Origin: Deltaproteobacteria bacterium HGW-Deltaproteobacteria-18 | GTDB lineage: Bacteria > Desulfobacterota > Desulfovibrionia > Desulfovibrionales > Desulfomicrobiaceae | Reading direction: 5' to 3' | Length of the DNA: 64,000 nucleotides | Assembly (NCBI GenBank): GCA_002841885.1 | Contig: PHBE01000009.1 | Span: 62,001 to 126,000, forward strand | In this document: in pieces, positions 54,401-63,724 of the stretch | Position numbering within the stretch: position 1 is the first letter of the stretch | Layout: every line of letters begins with the position of its first letter | The notes under the pieces: generated by a model | Databases searched by the model: none | What the model saw: only the letters and a program-made list of their open reading frames with translations | Told to the model about the DNA's origin: nothing | Made by a program: the position numbers and the translations under genes

Positions 54401-56148
54401 CCGGCAGGTCGGCGCCGTCAAGGGCCCGGATCATGGAGACGACCATGTCTGCCTGCTGCTGGGCCCTGACCCTGTCCACGTGCTCCAGGGTGTCGTATGG
54501 GGTGCCCCAGGCCGGGCGCATGTCGTTCAGGGTGGCCAGGGTGAATCCGGGCATACCGGCCAGGGCCAGGACCTCGCCGCCCATGGGCGGCTGGTCTGGA
54601 AAATTGTTGAACCATGTCTTGCGCCCGACGCCGCCGAGAAGATCGCGGTACGCCACGTCGCCATCCCGGGTCGCGTTTTTCAGGACAGGGCGGATGTTGG
54701 CGAAGCTTTTGGTGCGGTTCACCCTCGGGGTCAGTTGGAAGAGCCAGCCGTCATCCACGCTGCCCACGCCGTTGCCGTGGGAGGAAAGGTGCAGGGACAC
54801 GGCCGCGGCCATGCGCCTGCCGTCCACGGCCTCCTTGAGAGCCAGGGCGGAGCGCAGGGCGCCCAGACGGTCCGCGATGTCCGCGGCCATGCGCCGGGAG
54901 CGCTTCAGGGCCGAGGGCACAAAGGCACGCACGGCCTCCAGGCCGTCGTCCCCGAGCCCGGCAAAGGATGCTTCCCAGCCCACCTTGCGCAGCAGGAGCT
55001 TGCGCGCGGCCATCTCCCTGATCCGGACGGCGTTGGCCTCCTGGTCCTTGCGTGCCAGGCGCAGGTCCACGTTCAGTCGTTCGACCTCGTTGCGGATCTC
55101 TGTCTGGATGGCCTTGATGATCAGGTCGTTTTCGCGGGCGTCGTCCGCATGAAGCCTGCCCGCCTCCAGGAGGGCTGACGTGTCCCGCGCGTCCGCATCC
55201 TTTGTCTCCATATCCCCGAGTTCAGCGGCGATGTCCTTGTCCTTGGCAAAGAGGGCCCACACGGCCTCGCGCAGGCCCGTCAGGGCGTTGCCGTGAGCCG
55301 AGGAGGCCATGAGCAGCACGGGGCGGCGGGGAGGAGCCTCCTGAAAGGTTTCGGCCAGGTGCAGCAGGGTGGCCAGGGACACGGCCTCGTCGGCTCCCGG
55401 GGCATGGCCCGGAACGTAGCGGCCGCCGTCGAGGAAAGCCTCCACCATGAGAATTTCGCCATCCATGGACGGGTCCTGCCCGGGCACGAGGCACCACAAG
55501 TTGGCCGAGCGTCCCTTGGCCCACTCGGCGCGGCAGTCCAGCGTCGCCGTCAGGCCGTTGGCTTCTTCCGGGGGGCCGAGCAAAGTCCGGAATTCGTCCG
55601 CGGGAATCCAGAACCGGGGGAAGTCCACGGGCGCGAGCTCCTCCTTGTCCCGGAACCGGAGTCGCGGCGCGATGTCCCCGCCCCGGTCCAGGTAGACGAG
55701 GGCGCGGGCTCCGAGGTTGGCTGCGTGCTGCCAGCCCTGGCCTGAGTCGAGGTTCATGAGCACTATGTTCCCGGCCACATCCTTGCCGTCAAAATCCTCC
55801 AGGCGGCCGTCGCCCACATGCACGAGACCGGCCCGGTGAGGCACGGCCAGACTCTCCGGGGCCATGGCGTTGGCGAAGAGGGGGCGGACGGGCAGCATCC
55901 TGCCGTCCACGGTCAGGGACGCAGAATGGAAGACGCGCACAGGCGTGAGGAATTCCTGTCGGCCCGTGGTCGCGCCCAGTCGCTCTTCCAGAGACTCGAA
56001 GACCTGGCGGACATGTTCGGCCGTCTGCGCCTCGCCGGCCGTGCCCACGGCGCGGTCCGGGATGGACGCCAGGGCGCGAAGATGCTCCTCGACCCCGCCC
56101 AGGGCCGGGCCGCAGGCCAGCACGAGGCAGACCAGGGCAAGGATGAGC

Positions 56149-56162
<14 letters not shown>
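51432..56162 (-). CDS. giant fusion of degenerate M28-peptidase-like ectodomain and FtsX/MacB permease
   Basis: 1576 residues from ATG 56162 behind GGAG. A signal/anchor (ILRRLILALVCLVLACGPAL) leads to a PA-like domain (~110-200) and an M28-like region (~220-560). In the latter VPGHAPGADEAVS keeps the metal-site Asp, but the first ligand position reads EAFLDGG and the Glu-Glu position reads SSAHGN. Membrane helices appear from ~880 (VLFYIALFVPFAYCLERLLF and four more). A large extracytoplasmic MacB-PCD-like domain with VARELGITELEAGTEVRIWG follows, then three C-terminal FtsX helices (~1290-1420, VLIPSVIAILIVLNTMVGSV) and a ~170-residue cytoplasmic tail. It is probably a permease for lipid or lipoprotein work powered by the adjacent ATPase. 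Proteolytic activity is unlikely. Confidence 0.85.
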
Positions 56163-56891
<729 letters not shown>

Positions 56892-56892
<1 letters not shown>

Positions 56893-57578
56893 CAATGTTC
56901 TGCCCTCATGACGATGATGGGTTGAAGCCTGGCGGCGAGATAGGCCGGGTAGAGGACGCCCAGCAGGGACAGCCCCACGCCCGTTGCCCACGCCTTGCCC
57001 GCCTGGGCCAGGAGCGGCGTGAGGCTCATGCCCGCGAAGTCCAGGCCGGGATAGTTCAGCAGAGACACGCCAAGGGACGCGGCGAGGCCAAGCAACGCTC
57101 CGGCCCCGGAACCCAGGACGCCCATGATGAGCGCCTCCAGCATGAAGAGGCGCAGGATGATGCGGTCCAGGGCCCCCAGGCATTTCATGATGCCGATCTC
57201 GCGGAAGCGTTCGGTCACGGACATGAGTTGGGCATTGACGATGCCGACGGTGCAGACCAGCAGGGACAGGGCGATGAGCCAGAGCTCCTTGGGTCCGGTG
57301 GTCAGGCCGCCCCCGGCCGCGTCCACTGTGTAGCCGGCAGCGGTCAGCAGGGTCTCGGCCCCTTTGCCGTGCAGCCGGAAAAGTTCACGGGCAATGGCCG
57401 AACCTGTCAGGGTGTAGCCCAGGAAAGCGATGGCCAGGACCAGGCTGAAGGCCGTGACCAGGGAGCGGAAGAACCGGATTCGCAGGCTGTTCACGGCCAT
57501 GGCCACGGACTTGTTCCAGGGCAGCACGATCTGTCGCGATATGGCCTTGCCGCGCGGGAGGCGCGTGGGTTCGTTCAT
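56892..57578 (-). CDS. FtsX-type ABC permease
   Basis: 228 residues from ATG 57578 (GAGGAAG upstream). Four membrane segments are visible: SLVTAFSLVLAIAFLGYTL, ELWLIALSLLVCTVGIVNAQ, LRLFMLEALIMGVLGSGAGA and WATGVGLSLLGVLYPAYLAA. The sequence LMSVTERFREIGIMKCLGA is the FtsX/MacB coupling-loop signature. The periplasmic domain is only ~40 residues, so the partner at 51432-56162 supplies the large ectodomain. It begins the transport part of the operon, 107 bases after the glycosyltransferase gene. Confidence 0.9.
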
Positions 57579-57685
57579 GGACTTCCTCGTCGTGAGCAGA
57601 GCCTTGTCGTAGTTGATAACTGTTCCTGTCTTGTGAAGATCCCTATCCCGGATGAAGCGCAAAAATCAAGGAATATCGGGAAATT

Positions 57686-58858
57686 TCACCAAGAAGACGC
57701 ACTGCGTTCGGAGGCCAGGCGGCGGATGATGCCAGCGCTCTCCCTGTCGCCGTCCAGGCGCAGCGGTCTTGCCGGAGCGTGCTCCCTGCGCAGGGCGTCT
57801 TCCATGATTCCGGCCAGCCGGTTCGGTTCCAGATCCGCGTCTTCCAGCAACCCCACGTGGCCCAGTGCCGAGAGGGCCGCAAGGCGCATGCGCTGCTCGC
57901 GATCGTGGCCGTACGGATGCATGAGTCCACGCGCGCCGCAGGCCAGGAGGTTCATGGTCGTGTTGTAGCCGCCGCGGCTGACCGAGAGGTCGCAGGCCAG
58001 GACATGGTCGGGAAAACGGGGGGTGAACTCGCGGACCGTGGCGTCGGGATGGGCCCGGCTGCGGTCCTCCAGGCGTTGCCGCTCCTCAATGGGGGCGTTC
58101 GGGCCCGTGAACATGAGGAGTTTGTGGGGGAAATGGGCGCCAAGCTGGATGGAGGCCTCCATGATGGGGTCCAGGAGGTCGCGGATGATGGTCCCGCTAC
58201 CTGCGCTGGCCAGGATGACGGTCCCGTCAGGGGGCAGCCCCAGGGACTCCCGCGCGGCGGCCTTGTCCGGGAGGGACGGCCCTTCGGCCACGTAGCCCGT
58301 GTACCAGACGGGGCAGGTGATGTCGGCCACGCGCGAGAAGGTCCGGTCCAGCCTGATGAGGTCCGGGTCGGAGTGGACCAGGACTCCATCGAACCAGGGA
58401 TTGAGCCAGCCGAGCACCCGTTTTTCGAATTTGGCCTGATCCTTCTTTTCCACGAGAATGTCGCGCACGCTGCACAGGATCTTGGCCGGACGCGGACGGC
58501 GGCGGTTGCATTCGAACAGCGGCAGCAGTTCCCGGGCAAAGACCCGGCGGCCGAAGGGGAACATCTCGACGAGCACCACGTCGGGCTCAAGGTCGCGGAA
58601 AAGGTCCAGGAGCATGGCCTCCCGCTCCCGCCACGTGTCTTCGAGCTCGCCGACCACGGCCAGGACGCTGCCGTAGTTTTCGTCCATGCGGATGGCGGGC
58701 ATGGCATGATGGCGCACGTTGTCCGGCATGGGAATGGGCACGCCCGCCCCGCCCGTGACCAGGTCCACGGTCAGGGGGGCCAGGGCCCGGTCGATGGCCA
58801 TGCTGCGAAAGAGATGGCCGATGCCGAAGACGTATTGCGTGTAGTGCAGGATTTTCAT
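57686..58858 (-). CDS. MurG-like glycosyltransferase family protein
   Basis: 390 residues. MKILHYTQYVFGIGHLFRSM resembles the N-terminus of the MurG-like/Glyco_trans_1_3 group. C-terminal nucleotide-sugar site features are ILASAGSGTIIRDLLD and LSVSRGGYNTTMNLLACGAR with HPYGHDREQ. It should transfer a sugar from a nucleotide donor in the cytoplasm; acceptor unknown. The start overlaps the histidine phosphatase stop by 4 bases. It shares its layout with the first gene of the operon (61797-62972). The family start at 58858 was chosen over a longer frame that is only a shadow. Confidence 0.87.
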   Translation of the reverse strand: MKILHYTQYVFGIGHLFRSMAIDRALAPLTVDLVTGGAGVPIPMPDNVRHHAMPAIRMDENYGSVLAVVGELEDTWREREAMLLDLFRDLEPDVVLVEMFPFGRRVFARELLPLFECNRRRPRPAKILCSVRDILVEKKDQAKFEKRVLGWLNPWFDGVLVHSDPDLIRLDRTFSRVADITCPVWYTGYVAEGPSLPDKAAARESLGLPPDGTVILASAGSGTIIRDLLDPIMEASIQLGAHFPHKLLMFTGPNAPIEERQRLEDRSRAHPDATVREFTPRFPDHVLACDLSVSRGGYNTTMNLLACGARGLMHPYGHDREQRMRLAALSALGHVGLLEDADLEPNRLAGIMEDALRREHAPARPLRLDGDRESAGIIRRLASERSASSW

Positions 58859-59445
58859 GAAAGTCTCACATTGGTGTGGAGGACACGAAGTTCCCCGCCG
58901 TCCAGGAGCAGCAGGTGCAGGGCCCGCTTGGCCACGTTGGCCGAAGCGTTCGGCAGGAAGGGGGAGCCCAGGAGATGGTTCAGGATGATCTTGATGACGC
59001 CAAGGTGGGTGACCATGAGGATGCGCTTCCCGTCGCGGTCGCGGGCAGTTTCCGTGACGGCGGCGAGAGCCCTCTTGAGGACTTCTCGGCGGCTCTCGCC
59101 ACCTGGCGGGGTGAAATCCCATCCCCGGGCCTCCTGAGTCTCGATCAGGCCGGGATGGTCCCGTCGCAGGCCTGCCACGGTGCGGCCCGTCCATGCCCCC
59201 CAGTCCTGCTCGCGCAGGCCCGGGACGATTTCGGAAGTGCACTCCGGAAAGAGAAGCCGTGCCGTTTCCCGGGCTCGCTGCAGGGGGCTGGTCGCGGCGT
59301 AATCCCACGGCCCGTGGGCGGTCAGGGTCTCCCGCCAGGAGCGTGGGTCGAAGCCGGGGTCCAGGGGCGTGTCGGTCATACCCTGGATGCGCTTCTCGCG
59401 GTTCCAGACCGTGGGGCCGTGGCGCAGCAGGCCAATGACGTTCAT
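58855..59445 (-). CDS. histidine phosphatase (phosphoglycerate mutase-like)
   Basis: 196 residues from ATG 59445. The catalytic RHG motif is in IGLLRHGPTVWNREKRIQGM, the second-site SPLQRARETARLLF and Glu in REQDWGAWTGRT follow, and the distal His in MVTHLGVIK completes the pocket. It belongs to the cobC/GpmB-like branch. Being embedded between glycosyltransferase genes with 4-base overlaps on both sides, it likely dephosphorylates a sugar phosphate or phosphorylated glycan intermediate in the same pathway. Confidence 0.9.
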   Translation of the reverse strand: MNVIGLLRHGPTVWNREKRIQGMTDTPLDPGFDPRSWRETLTAHGPWDYAATSPLQRARETARLLFPECTSEIVPGLREQDWGAWTGRTVAGLRRDHPGLIETQEARGWDFTPPGGESRREVLKRALAAVTETARDRDGKRILMVTHLGVIKIILNHLLGSPFLPNASANVAKRALHLLLLDGGELRVLHTNVRLS

Positions 59446-60563
59446 GAGCGCCTCCCGGCGCAGATCTTTTCCATGACGACCAGCATTTCCCGGTAGTTGG
59501 CGGCGATGTCGTGAACACGCAGCACGCGTTTGCGGGCCTGCCTGCCCAGGAGCCTGCGCCGGTCCGCGTCGCGCAGCAGTTCGCCCACCGCAGAGGCAAA
59601 GGCTTCGAGGGAGAAGGGCGGGACGATGATCCCGGCCTCGCCGTCGGCCACGACCTCCGGCGCACCGTCGTGACTGGTGGCCACCACGGGCAGGCCGCAG
59701 CACTGGGCCTCGAGGTAGACCATGCCCAGGGCCTCACCGATGCCGGGAAAGGCGAAGATGTCGCCGGCCTGGTACCAGCCGTGCATGTCTGCAGGTTCCA
59801 CCCGGCCGGAGAAGGTGCAGGCATCGGGCAGGAGCTGCCTGGCCCGCTTCTCCAGACGTTCGCGCCCGGCGCCGTCGCCAAGGATGAGCAGGTGCAGTTC
59901 CGGAAACCGGGGTTTAAGGGCCGCGCAGGCGTCGATGACGAAGGCGACGCCGTCCTCCTTTACGCCGGGGCGGAACATGGCCGCCGTGACGACGACCAGC
60001 TTTCCATTGAGCCCGAGGCGCAAGCGGGTGGCCGCGCCCAGGCCGGGGTTCAGGGGGAAATTTTCCGTGCGGATGCCGGGACGGATGTAAACGATGCGCT
60101 CCGGCGGCAGGATGCGCCCGAGGTTGTCCACGTCGCGCAGTTTGTTGACGAAGACCGCATCGGCCCGCTCCAGGGCCATGCGGTTCAGGTGGAAGCCTGC
60201 CCAGGTTTTCAGGCGCTTGCGGTACTTGGTGGCATAGGAGCCCGCCAGGATGAAATAGGGCAGGCGGTGGCGGGCGGCGATGAATGGCCCGAACGGGTCC
60301 GGGCCGCGATAGTAGGTGTGGTAGGTGAACCAGCAGTCCGGGCGGGCGCGTTTCACGGCCCTGCAGGCCTTCCAAGCATCGACCAGGGCCCCGGGCCATT
60401 CAAGCGGGCGCAGGAAGATCCACTCCGTGGTCTGGCTGAGAGGCACCATGACCTCGTGTCCCCCGGCCTCCATGGCCGCGACAACGTCACGGGCAATGGA
60501 CACCAGGCCCGACGATCGCGGGTGATCCAGGGCGCGGAAGGTCGGGTAATAGGCGATGCGCAT
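59442..60563 (-). CDS. glycosyltransferase family 4 protein
   Basis: 373 residues, GT-B fold. The N-terminal acceptor domain (MRIAYYPTFRALDHPRSSGL) and C-terminal donor domain have KLVVVTAAMFRPGVKEDG, HLLILGDGAGRERLEKRARQ and the EX7E-type motif FPGIGEALGMVYLEAQCCGL. It transfers sugars with retention. It is located 4 bases before the next upstream gene and overlaps the histidine phosphatase start. Acceptor unknown. Confidence 0.92.
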   Translation of the reverse strand: MRIAYYPTFRALDHPRSSGLVSIARDVVAAMEAGGHEVMVPLSQTTEWIFLRPLEWPGALVDAWKACRAVKRARPDCWFTYHTYYRGPDPFGPFIAARHRLPYFILAGSYATKYRKRLKTWAGFHLNRMALERADAVFVNKLRDVDNLGRILPPERIVYIRPGIRTENFPLNPGLGAATRLRLGLNGKLVVVTAAMFRPGVKEDGVAFVIDACAALKPRFPELHLLILGDGAGRERLEKRARQLLPDACTFSGRVEPADMHGWYQAGDIFAFPGIGEALGMVYLEAQCCGLPVVATSHDGAPEVVADGEAGIIVPPFSLEAFASAVGELLRDADRRRLLGRQARKRVLRVHDIAANYREMLVVMEKICAGRRS

Positions 60564-60567
60564 GGGC

Positions 60568-61800
60568 CTAGAGGTTCGTCAGGCTGCGGTACAGGGCCAC
60601 GAGTTCGACAATGAGCTTCTTGTTGTCGAAGACCTCGGTCACTTTCTGCCTGGCCGCCGGAATGATTTTCGCCCGCAGCGCCTGGTCCGTGGCGATGCGT
60701 TTGAGGGCCGCGGCCATTTCTTCGGGCCGCGTGGCGTCGACCAGCAGACCCGTCTCCTCGTGTTCGACCAGTTCGGGGATGCCCGAGACGCGGGTCCCGA
60801 TGACCGGTACCCCCAGTGCCATGCTTTCGGCCAGGACGTTGGGGATGCCGTCGCGGTCGCCGCTGCGGGCGATGCGGCAGCCGAGCACGAAGCAGTCGGC
60901 GCCCTGGAAGTGTTCCAGGACCTGGTCGTGGGCCATGGTGCCCGGCATCTCCACATGCCCTTCCAGTCCCAGTTCCCGCACCCTGGTTTTCACGGCCTCC
61001 TTGTCGTCGCCGCTGCCGATGAGCACGTAGCGGAAGGGGAAACCCTCCCTGGCCAGCAGTGCCAGGGCTTCGAGGATGTCGGGGATGCCCTTCTTTTCGA
61101 CGATGCGGGCGACGGTCAGGAATGTGTAAGGCGGCTCGGGTGTGCGCGTCACCGCGTGGGCGAAGAAGAGTTCGAGGTCGATGCCGTGATACACGCAGTG
61201 CACTTCGTGTCGCCCCTGCACGAGATCTTCCAGGAAGGCCTTGTTGTATTTCGTGCAGGTCACGACGAAGCGGGCCTTGTCGATCTTCTCGGACAGCTGA
61301 GTGGCGTCGGAGGTGTAGATGTCCTTGGCGTGGGCCGTGAAGCTGAAGGGCACGCCGCAGATCTCGGAGGCGAACATGGCAACCGAGGTCGGGCTGTGGG
61401 CGAAGTGGGCGTGCAGGTGGGCCAGGTTCAGACCTTGGGCGTGGTGCACCAGATAGCCGCCCTGGAAAAAATGCTTGAAGGTCATGAAATTGCGGTTGTG
61501 CAGGAAGCGCTTGCAGGCCAGCCGGAAGCTCTTTGCGTATCCTGCGGGGTGGGACAGCAGGGTGCGCAGGTTCGGCCACAGGAAGCGGTGCAGGCTGGTC
61601 CAGAACTCGGACGGCAGATAGGTCACGCGGGCCTTTATGGCCTCCACGGACTTGTGGGTGAAATTCTCGCGGGGCTGGCGCATGGAAAAGATGTGCACCG
61701 TGAGCCCCTGTTCTTCCAGGAGGCGGATCTCGTTGGAGATGAAGGTCTCGGAAATGCGGGGATACCCCTTGAGGACCATGCCGATGACGGGAGTTTTCAT
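60568..61800 (-). CDS. glycosyltransferase family 4 protein
   Basis: 410 residues from ATG 61800, overlapping the previous stop by 4 bases. MVLKGYPRISETFISNEIRL at the N-terminus and AHLHAHFAHSPTSVAMFASE are typical of exopolysaccharide GT4 enzymes. The donor site shows FLTVARIVEKKGIPDILEAL and DGIPNVLAESMALGVPVIGT. It should extend a surface polysaccharide or lipid-linked glycan. This is the second gene of the five-gene operon. Confidence 0.93.
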   Translation of the reverse strand: MKTPVIGMVLKGYPRISETFISNEIRLLEEQGLTVHIFSMRQPRENFTHKSVEAIKARVTYLPSEFWTSLHRFLWPNLRTLLSHPAGYAKSFRLACKRFLHNRNFMTFKHFFQGGYLVHHAQGLNLAHLHAHFAHSPTSVAMFASEICGVPFSFTAHAKDIYTSDATQLSEKIDKARFVVTCTKYNKAFLEDLVQGRHEVHCVYHGIDLELFFAHAVTRTPEPPYTFLTVARIVEKKGIPDILEALALLAREGFPFRYVLIGSGDDKEAVKTRVRELGLEGHVEMPGTMAHDQVLEHFQGADCFVLGCRIARSGDRDGIPNVLAESMALGVPVIGTRVSGIPELVEHEETGLLVDATRPEEMAAALKRIATDQALRAKIIPAARQKVTEVFDNKKLIVELVALYRSLTNL

Positions 61801-62972
61801 GCCTGTGCTCCGAAGCTCTGGATTCGCTGGTTGATGATGTCGAAGGCGGTCATGGGGAAACCGGCCAGGGCCGCTTCGTAGGAGGCCGGTTCGTGCAGGA
61901 GTTTCTCGATGCATGCGAGCATGGGGGCCGGTTCGACGGTCTCCCACGGGATGTATTCCAGCAGTCCCCTGGCGGCGAAGAGTCTGGCCCGGATGAGCTG
62001 CTCTTCCCGCGGGACGCTGCGGGGGATGATGAGGGACGGGCGGGCAGCGCCGACGATCTCGCACATGGTGTTGTAGCCGCCCATGGAGACCACGCAGTCG
62101 GCGGCCAGGATGGCCTTTTCCATCTTGCGGTAGAACTTGCAGATGCGCACCTTGAGCTTACGGGCCCTGGCCGCGAGCTGGTCGTAAAGGTTCTCGGCCA
62201 GCATCGGGCCGGTCACGATCATGGTTTTGAACGGGGCATGGGGCAGGGTCTCGAGCATGGTCAGGTACGTGTCCACGACCTTGTGTCCGTCTCCGCCCCC
62301 GCCGGCCGTCACCAACACGAACTTTTCGCCCGGTGCTATGTTCATGCTGCGGCGGATGCGCGGGCGATGCTGGATACGCGGGATCTGCCGTGGGATGTAT
62401 CCGGTGAAATGCATCTTCGAGGCGATGTGGGCGGGAATTTCGTATTCTCGTACAGAATCGTACACCTCGCGGTTTCCGTAGACCCAGATCTCCGAATAGA
62501 GCGTATCCAGAGCGTCATAGATGTTCTTCCTGCGCCATTCCTCGATAGTGCTCTCGGGGCTGTCCATGATGTCGCGAAGCCCCAGCACGACTTGAGTTTT
62601 CGGGCTCTCTTCCCGCAACCAGCGCAAGGTCGGGACCACCTCGCGCTTGAGGCCCAGCGGGGCCTTGTCGACCAGAAAGAGGGAAGGCTTGAAAGCTTGC
62701 GCGGTGGCCAGGATGATGTTCTGGCGAATGGTCAGTGCCATCTCGGGCTCGACCTTTATCGAATGCGGCACATAGAGATCGTTGTTCTGTTTGATCATGC
62801 CCGGAACGCGCACGAAATCGATGCCTTGCGGGAAGTCGAACCGGCCGACGATGGGTGAACCCGTCAGGATGAGGATGTTGTGTTCCTCGGTCAGGATGTT
62901 TTGCGCCAGAGCCATGCTCCGACGGATATGTCCCAGGCCGTAGGTGTCGTGGGAGTACATGAGAATGTTCAC
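61797..62972 (-). CDS. MurG-like glycosyltransferase family protein
   Basis: 391 residues. MNILMYSHDTYGLGHIRRSM parallels the N-terminus of the protein at 57686-58858. The donor site is KFVLVTAGGGGDGHKVVDTY and CVVSMGGYNTMCEIVGAARP with IPRSVPREEQLIRARLF, as in MurG/UGT-like GT-B enzymes. It is the first gene of the operon. The bracketing of two GT4 enzymes and a phosphatase by two such proteins suggests one glycan pathway; the product is unknown. Confidence 0.9.
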   Translation of the reverse strand: MNILMYSHDTYGLGHIRRSMALAQNILTEEHNILILTGSPIVGRFDFPQGIDFVRVPGMIKQNNDLYVPHSIKVEPEMALTIRQNIILATAQAFKPSLFLVDKAPLGLKREVVPTLRWLREESPKTQVVLGLRDIMDSPESTIEEWRRKNIYDALDTLYSEIWVYGNREVYDSVREYEIPAHIASKMHFTGYIPRQIPRIQHRPRIRRSMNIAPGEKFVLVTAGGGGDGHKVVDTYLTMLETLPHAPFKTMIVTGPMLAENLYDQLAARARKLKVRICKFYRKMEKAILAADCVVSMGGYNTMCEIVGAARPSLIIPRSVPREEQLIRARLFAARGLLEYIPWETVEPAPMLACIEKLLHEPASYEAALAGFPMTAFDIINQRIQSFGAQA

Positions 62973-63291
62973 GGGAGGTCCTGAAGGGGATGATGCGTTT
63001 TAAGAGGGCTGCCCCAAGAAAAGTTGAAAAGGAAAAGGTCCGCTATCATGCATGAAAAATTGCGTTGTTGATCATAAATCCTAATTGATGCTGTGAAAGT
63101 GTGCAATTCAAATAGTTGGCTCTCGAAAGGATCTGCATCAGAAGTCTTGAAGTTTGCCCCGTTCGTCCTGAATTGACAAACATGGCCCCATTGGTTTTGA
63201 TGAGCCTCCTGCGCAGGGATAAATCCCGCAAAACGCAGGTGGCTTTGCCAAACGGTCCCGGGGTGCGGGACAAACATGGGTGGTGCGGGAT
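62973..63291. promoter_or_regulatory. divergent promoter region between the glycosyltransferase operon and acpS
   Basis: 319 AT-richer bases with no gene. A plausible sigma-70 promoter for acpS is TTGACA at 63173-63178 and TTTGAT at 63196-63201 with 17-base spacing. The ~90-base leader then holds a nested hairpin: outer CCTGCG/CGCAGG around inner GGGATAAATCCC near 63208-63240. It does not match a riboswitch class I know. Confidence 0.45.
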
Positions 63292-63663
63292 ATGATTATC
63301 GGAGTGGGTGTCGACATTGCGGAGCTTGAGCGAATCGCGCGTTCGTATGCCCGGTTCGCCGACAAGTTCAGCGCACGAATTCTGACTCCGGCAGAGATCG
63401 CCCTTGTTCCGGCCAATGCGGTTCCGTTTTTGGCCTCCCGTTTCGCGGCCAAGGAGGCGGCGGTAAAGGCGCTGGGCACGGGATTCAGCGGCGGGATCAC
63501 GTTTCAGGATATCGAGGTGCGTTCCGACGCGCTCGGCAAGCCGCAGATCTCTTTTCACAACCAGGCCCAGCTCAGATTTCAGGCCCTGGGGGGCCGCACC
63601 GCGCATATCACCCTGTCCCACAGCCGCGAAAATGCCGTGGCCATGGTCATTCTCGAAGGCTGA
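63292..63663 (+). CDS. acpS: holo-[acyl-carrier-protein] synthase
   Basis: 123 residues from ATG 63292 (a GTG 12 bases earlier is possible). IIGVGVDIAELERI supplies the Mg-binding Asp, and RFAAKEAAVKALGTG is the signature with catalytic Glu/Lys. THITLSHSR-like sequence (HITLSHSRENAVAMV) ends the fold. It moves 4'-phosphopantetheine from CoA to acyl carrier protein, enabling fatty acid synthesis. It is a single gene with its own promoter-like sequence. Confidence 0.96.
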   Translation: MIIGVGVDIAELERIARSYARFADKFSARILTPAEIALVPANAVPFLASRFAAKEAAVKALGTGFSGGITFQDIEVRSDALGKPQISFHNQAQLRFQALGGRTAHITLSHSRENAVAMVILEG

Positions 63664-63693
63664 TTTTTTTGTACCGCACTGACAATGCTTGCG

Positions 63694-63724
63694 GGGCTGC
63701 CGCATCGGGCAGCCCTGCTGTTTT
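63694..63724 (+). terminator. probable terminator of acpS
   Basis: An 8-bp stem GGGCTGCC/GGCAGCCC with loop GCATCG is followed by TGCTGTTTT, between convergent acpS and the gene ending at 63725. Confidence 0.6.

Noticed and set aside
51429-55178. A 1249-codon open frame on the plus strand opposite the M28/FtsX gene
   Set aside because: It has no recognisable domains, consists of low-information Gly/Gln/Val/His-rich sequence, and mirrors a strongly coding minus-strand frame; it is a GC-rich shadow.
63205-63291. Riboswitch in the acpS leader (cyclic-di-GMP type considered)
   Set aside because: The hairpin and flanking bases do not match the conserved core of that class; only a simple nested hairpin is supported.
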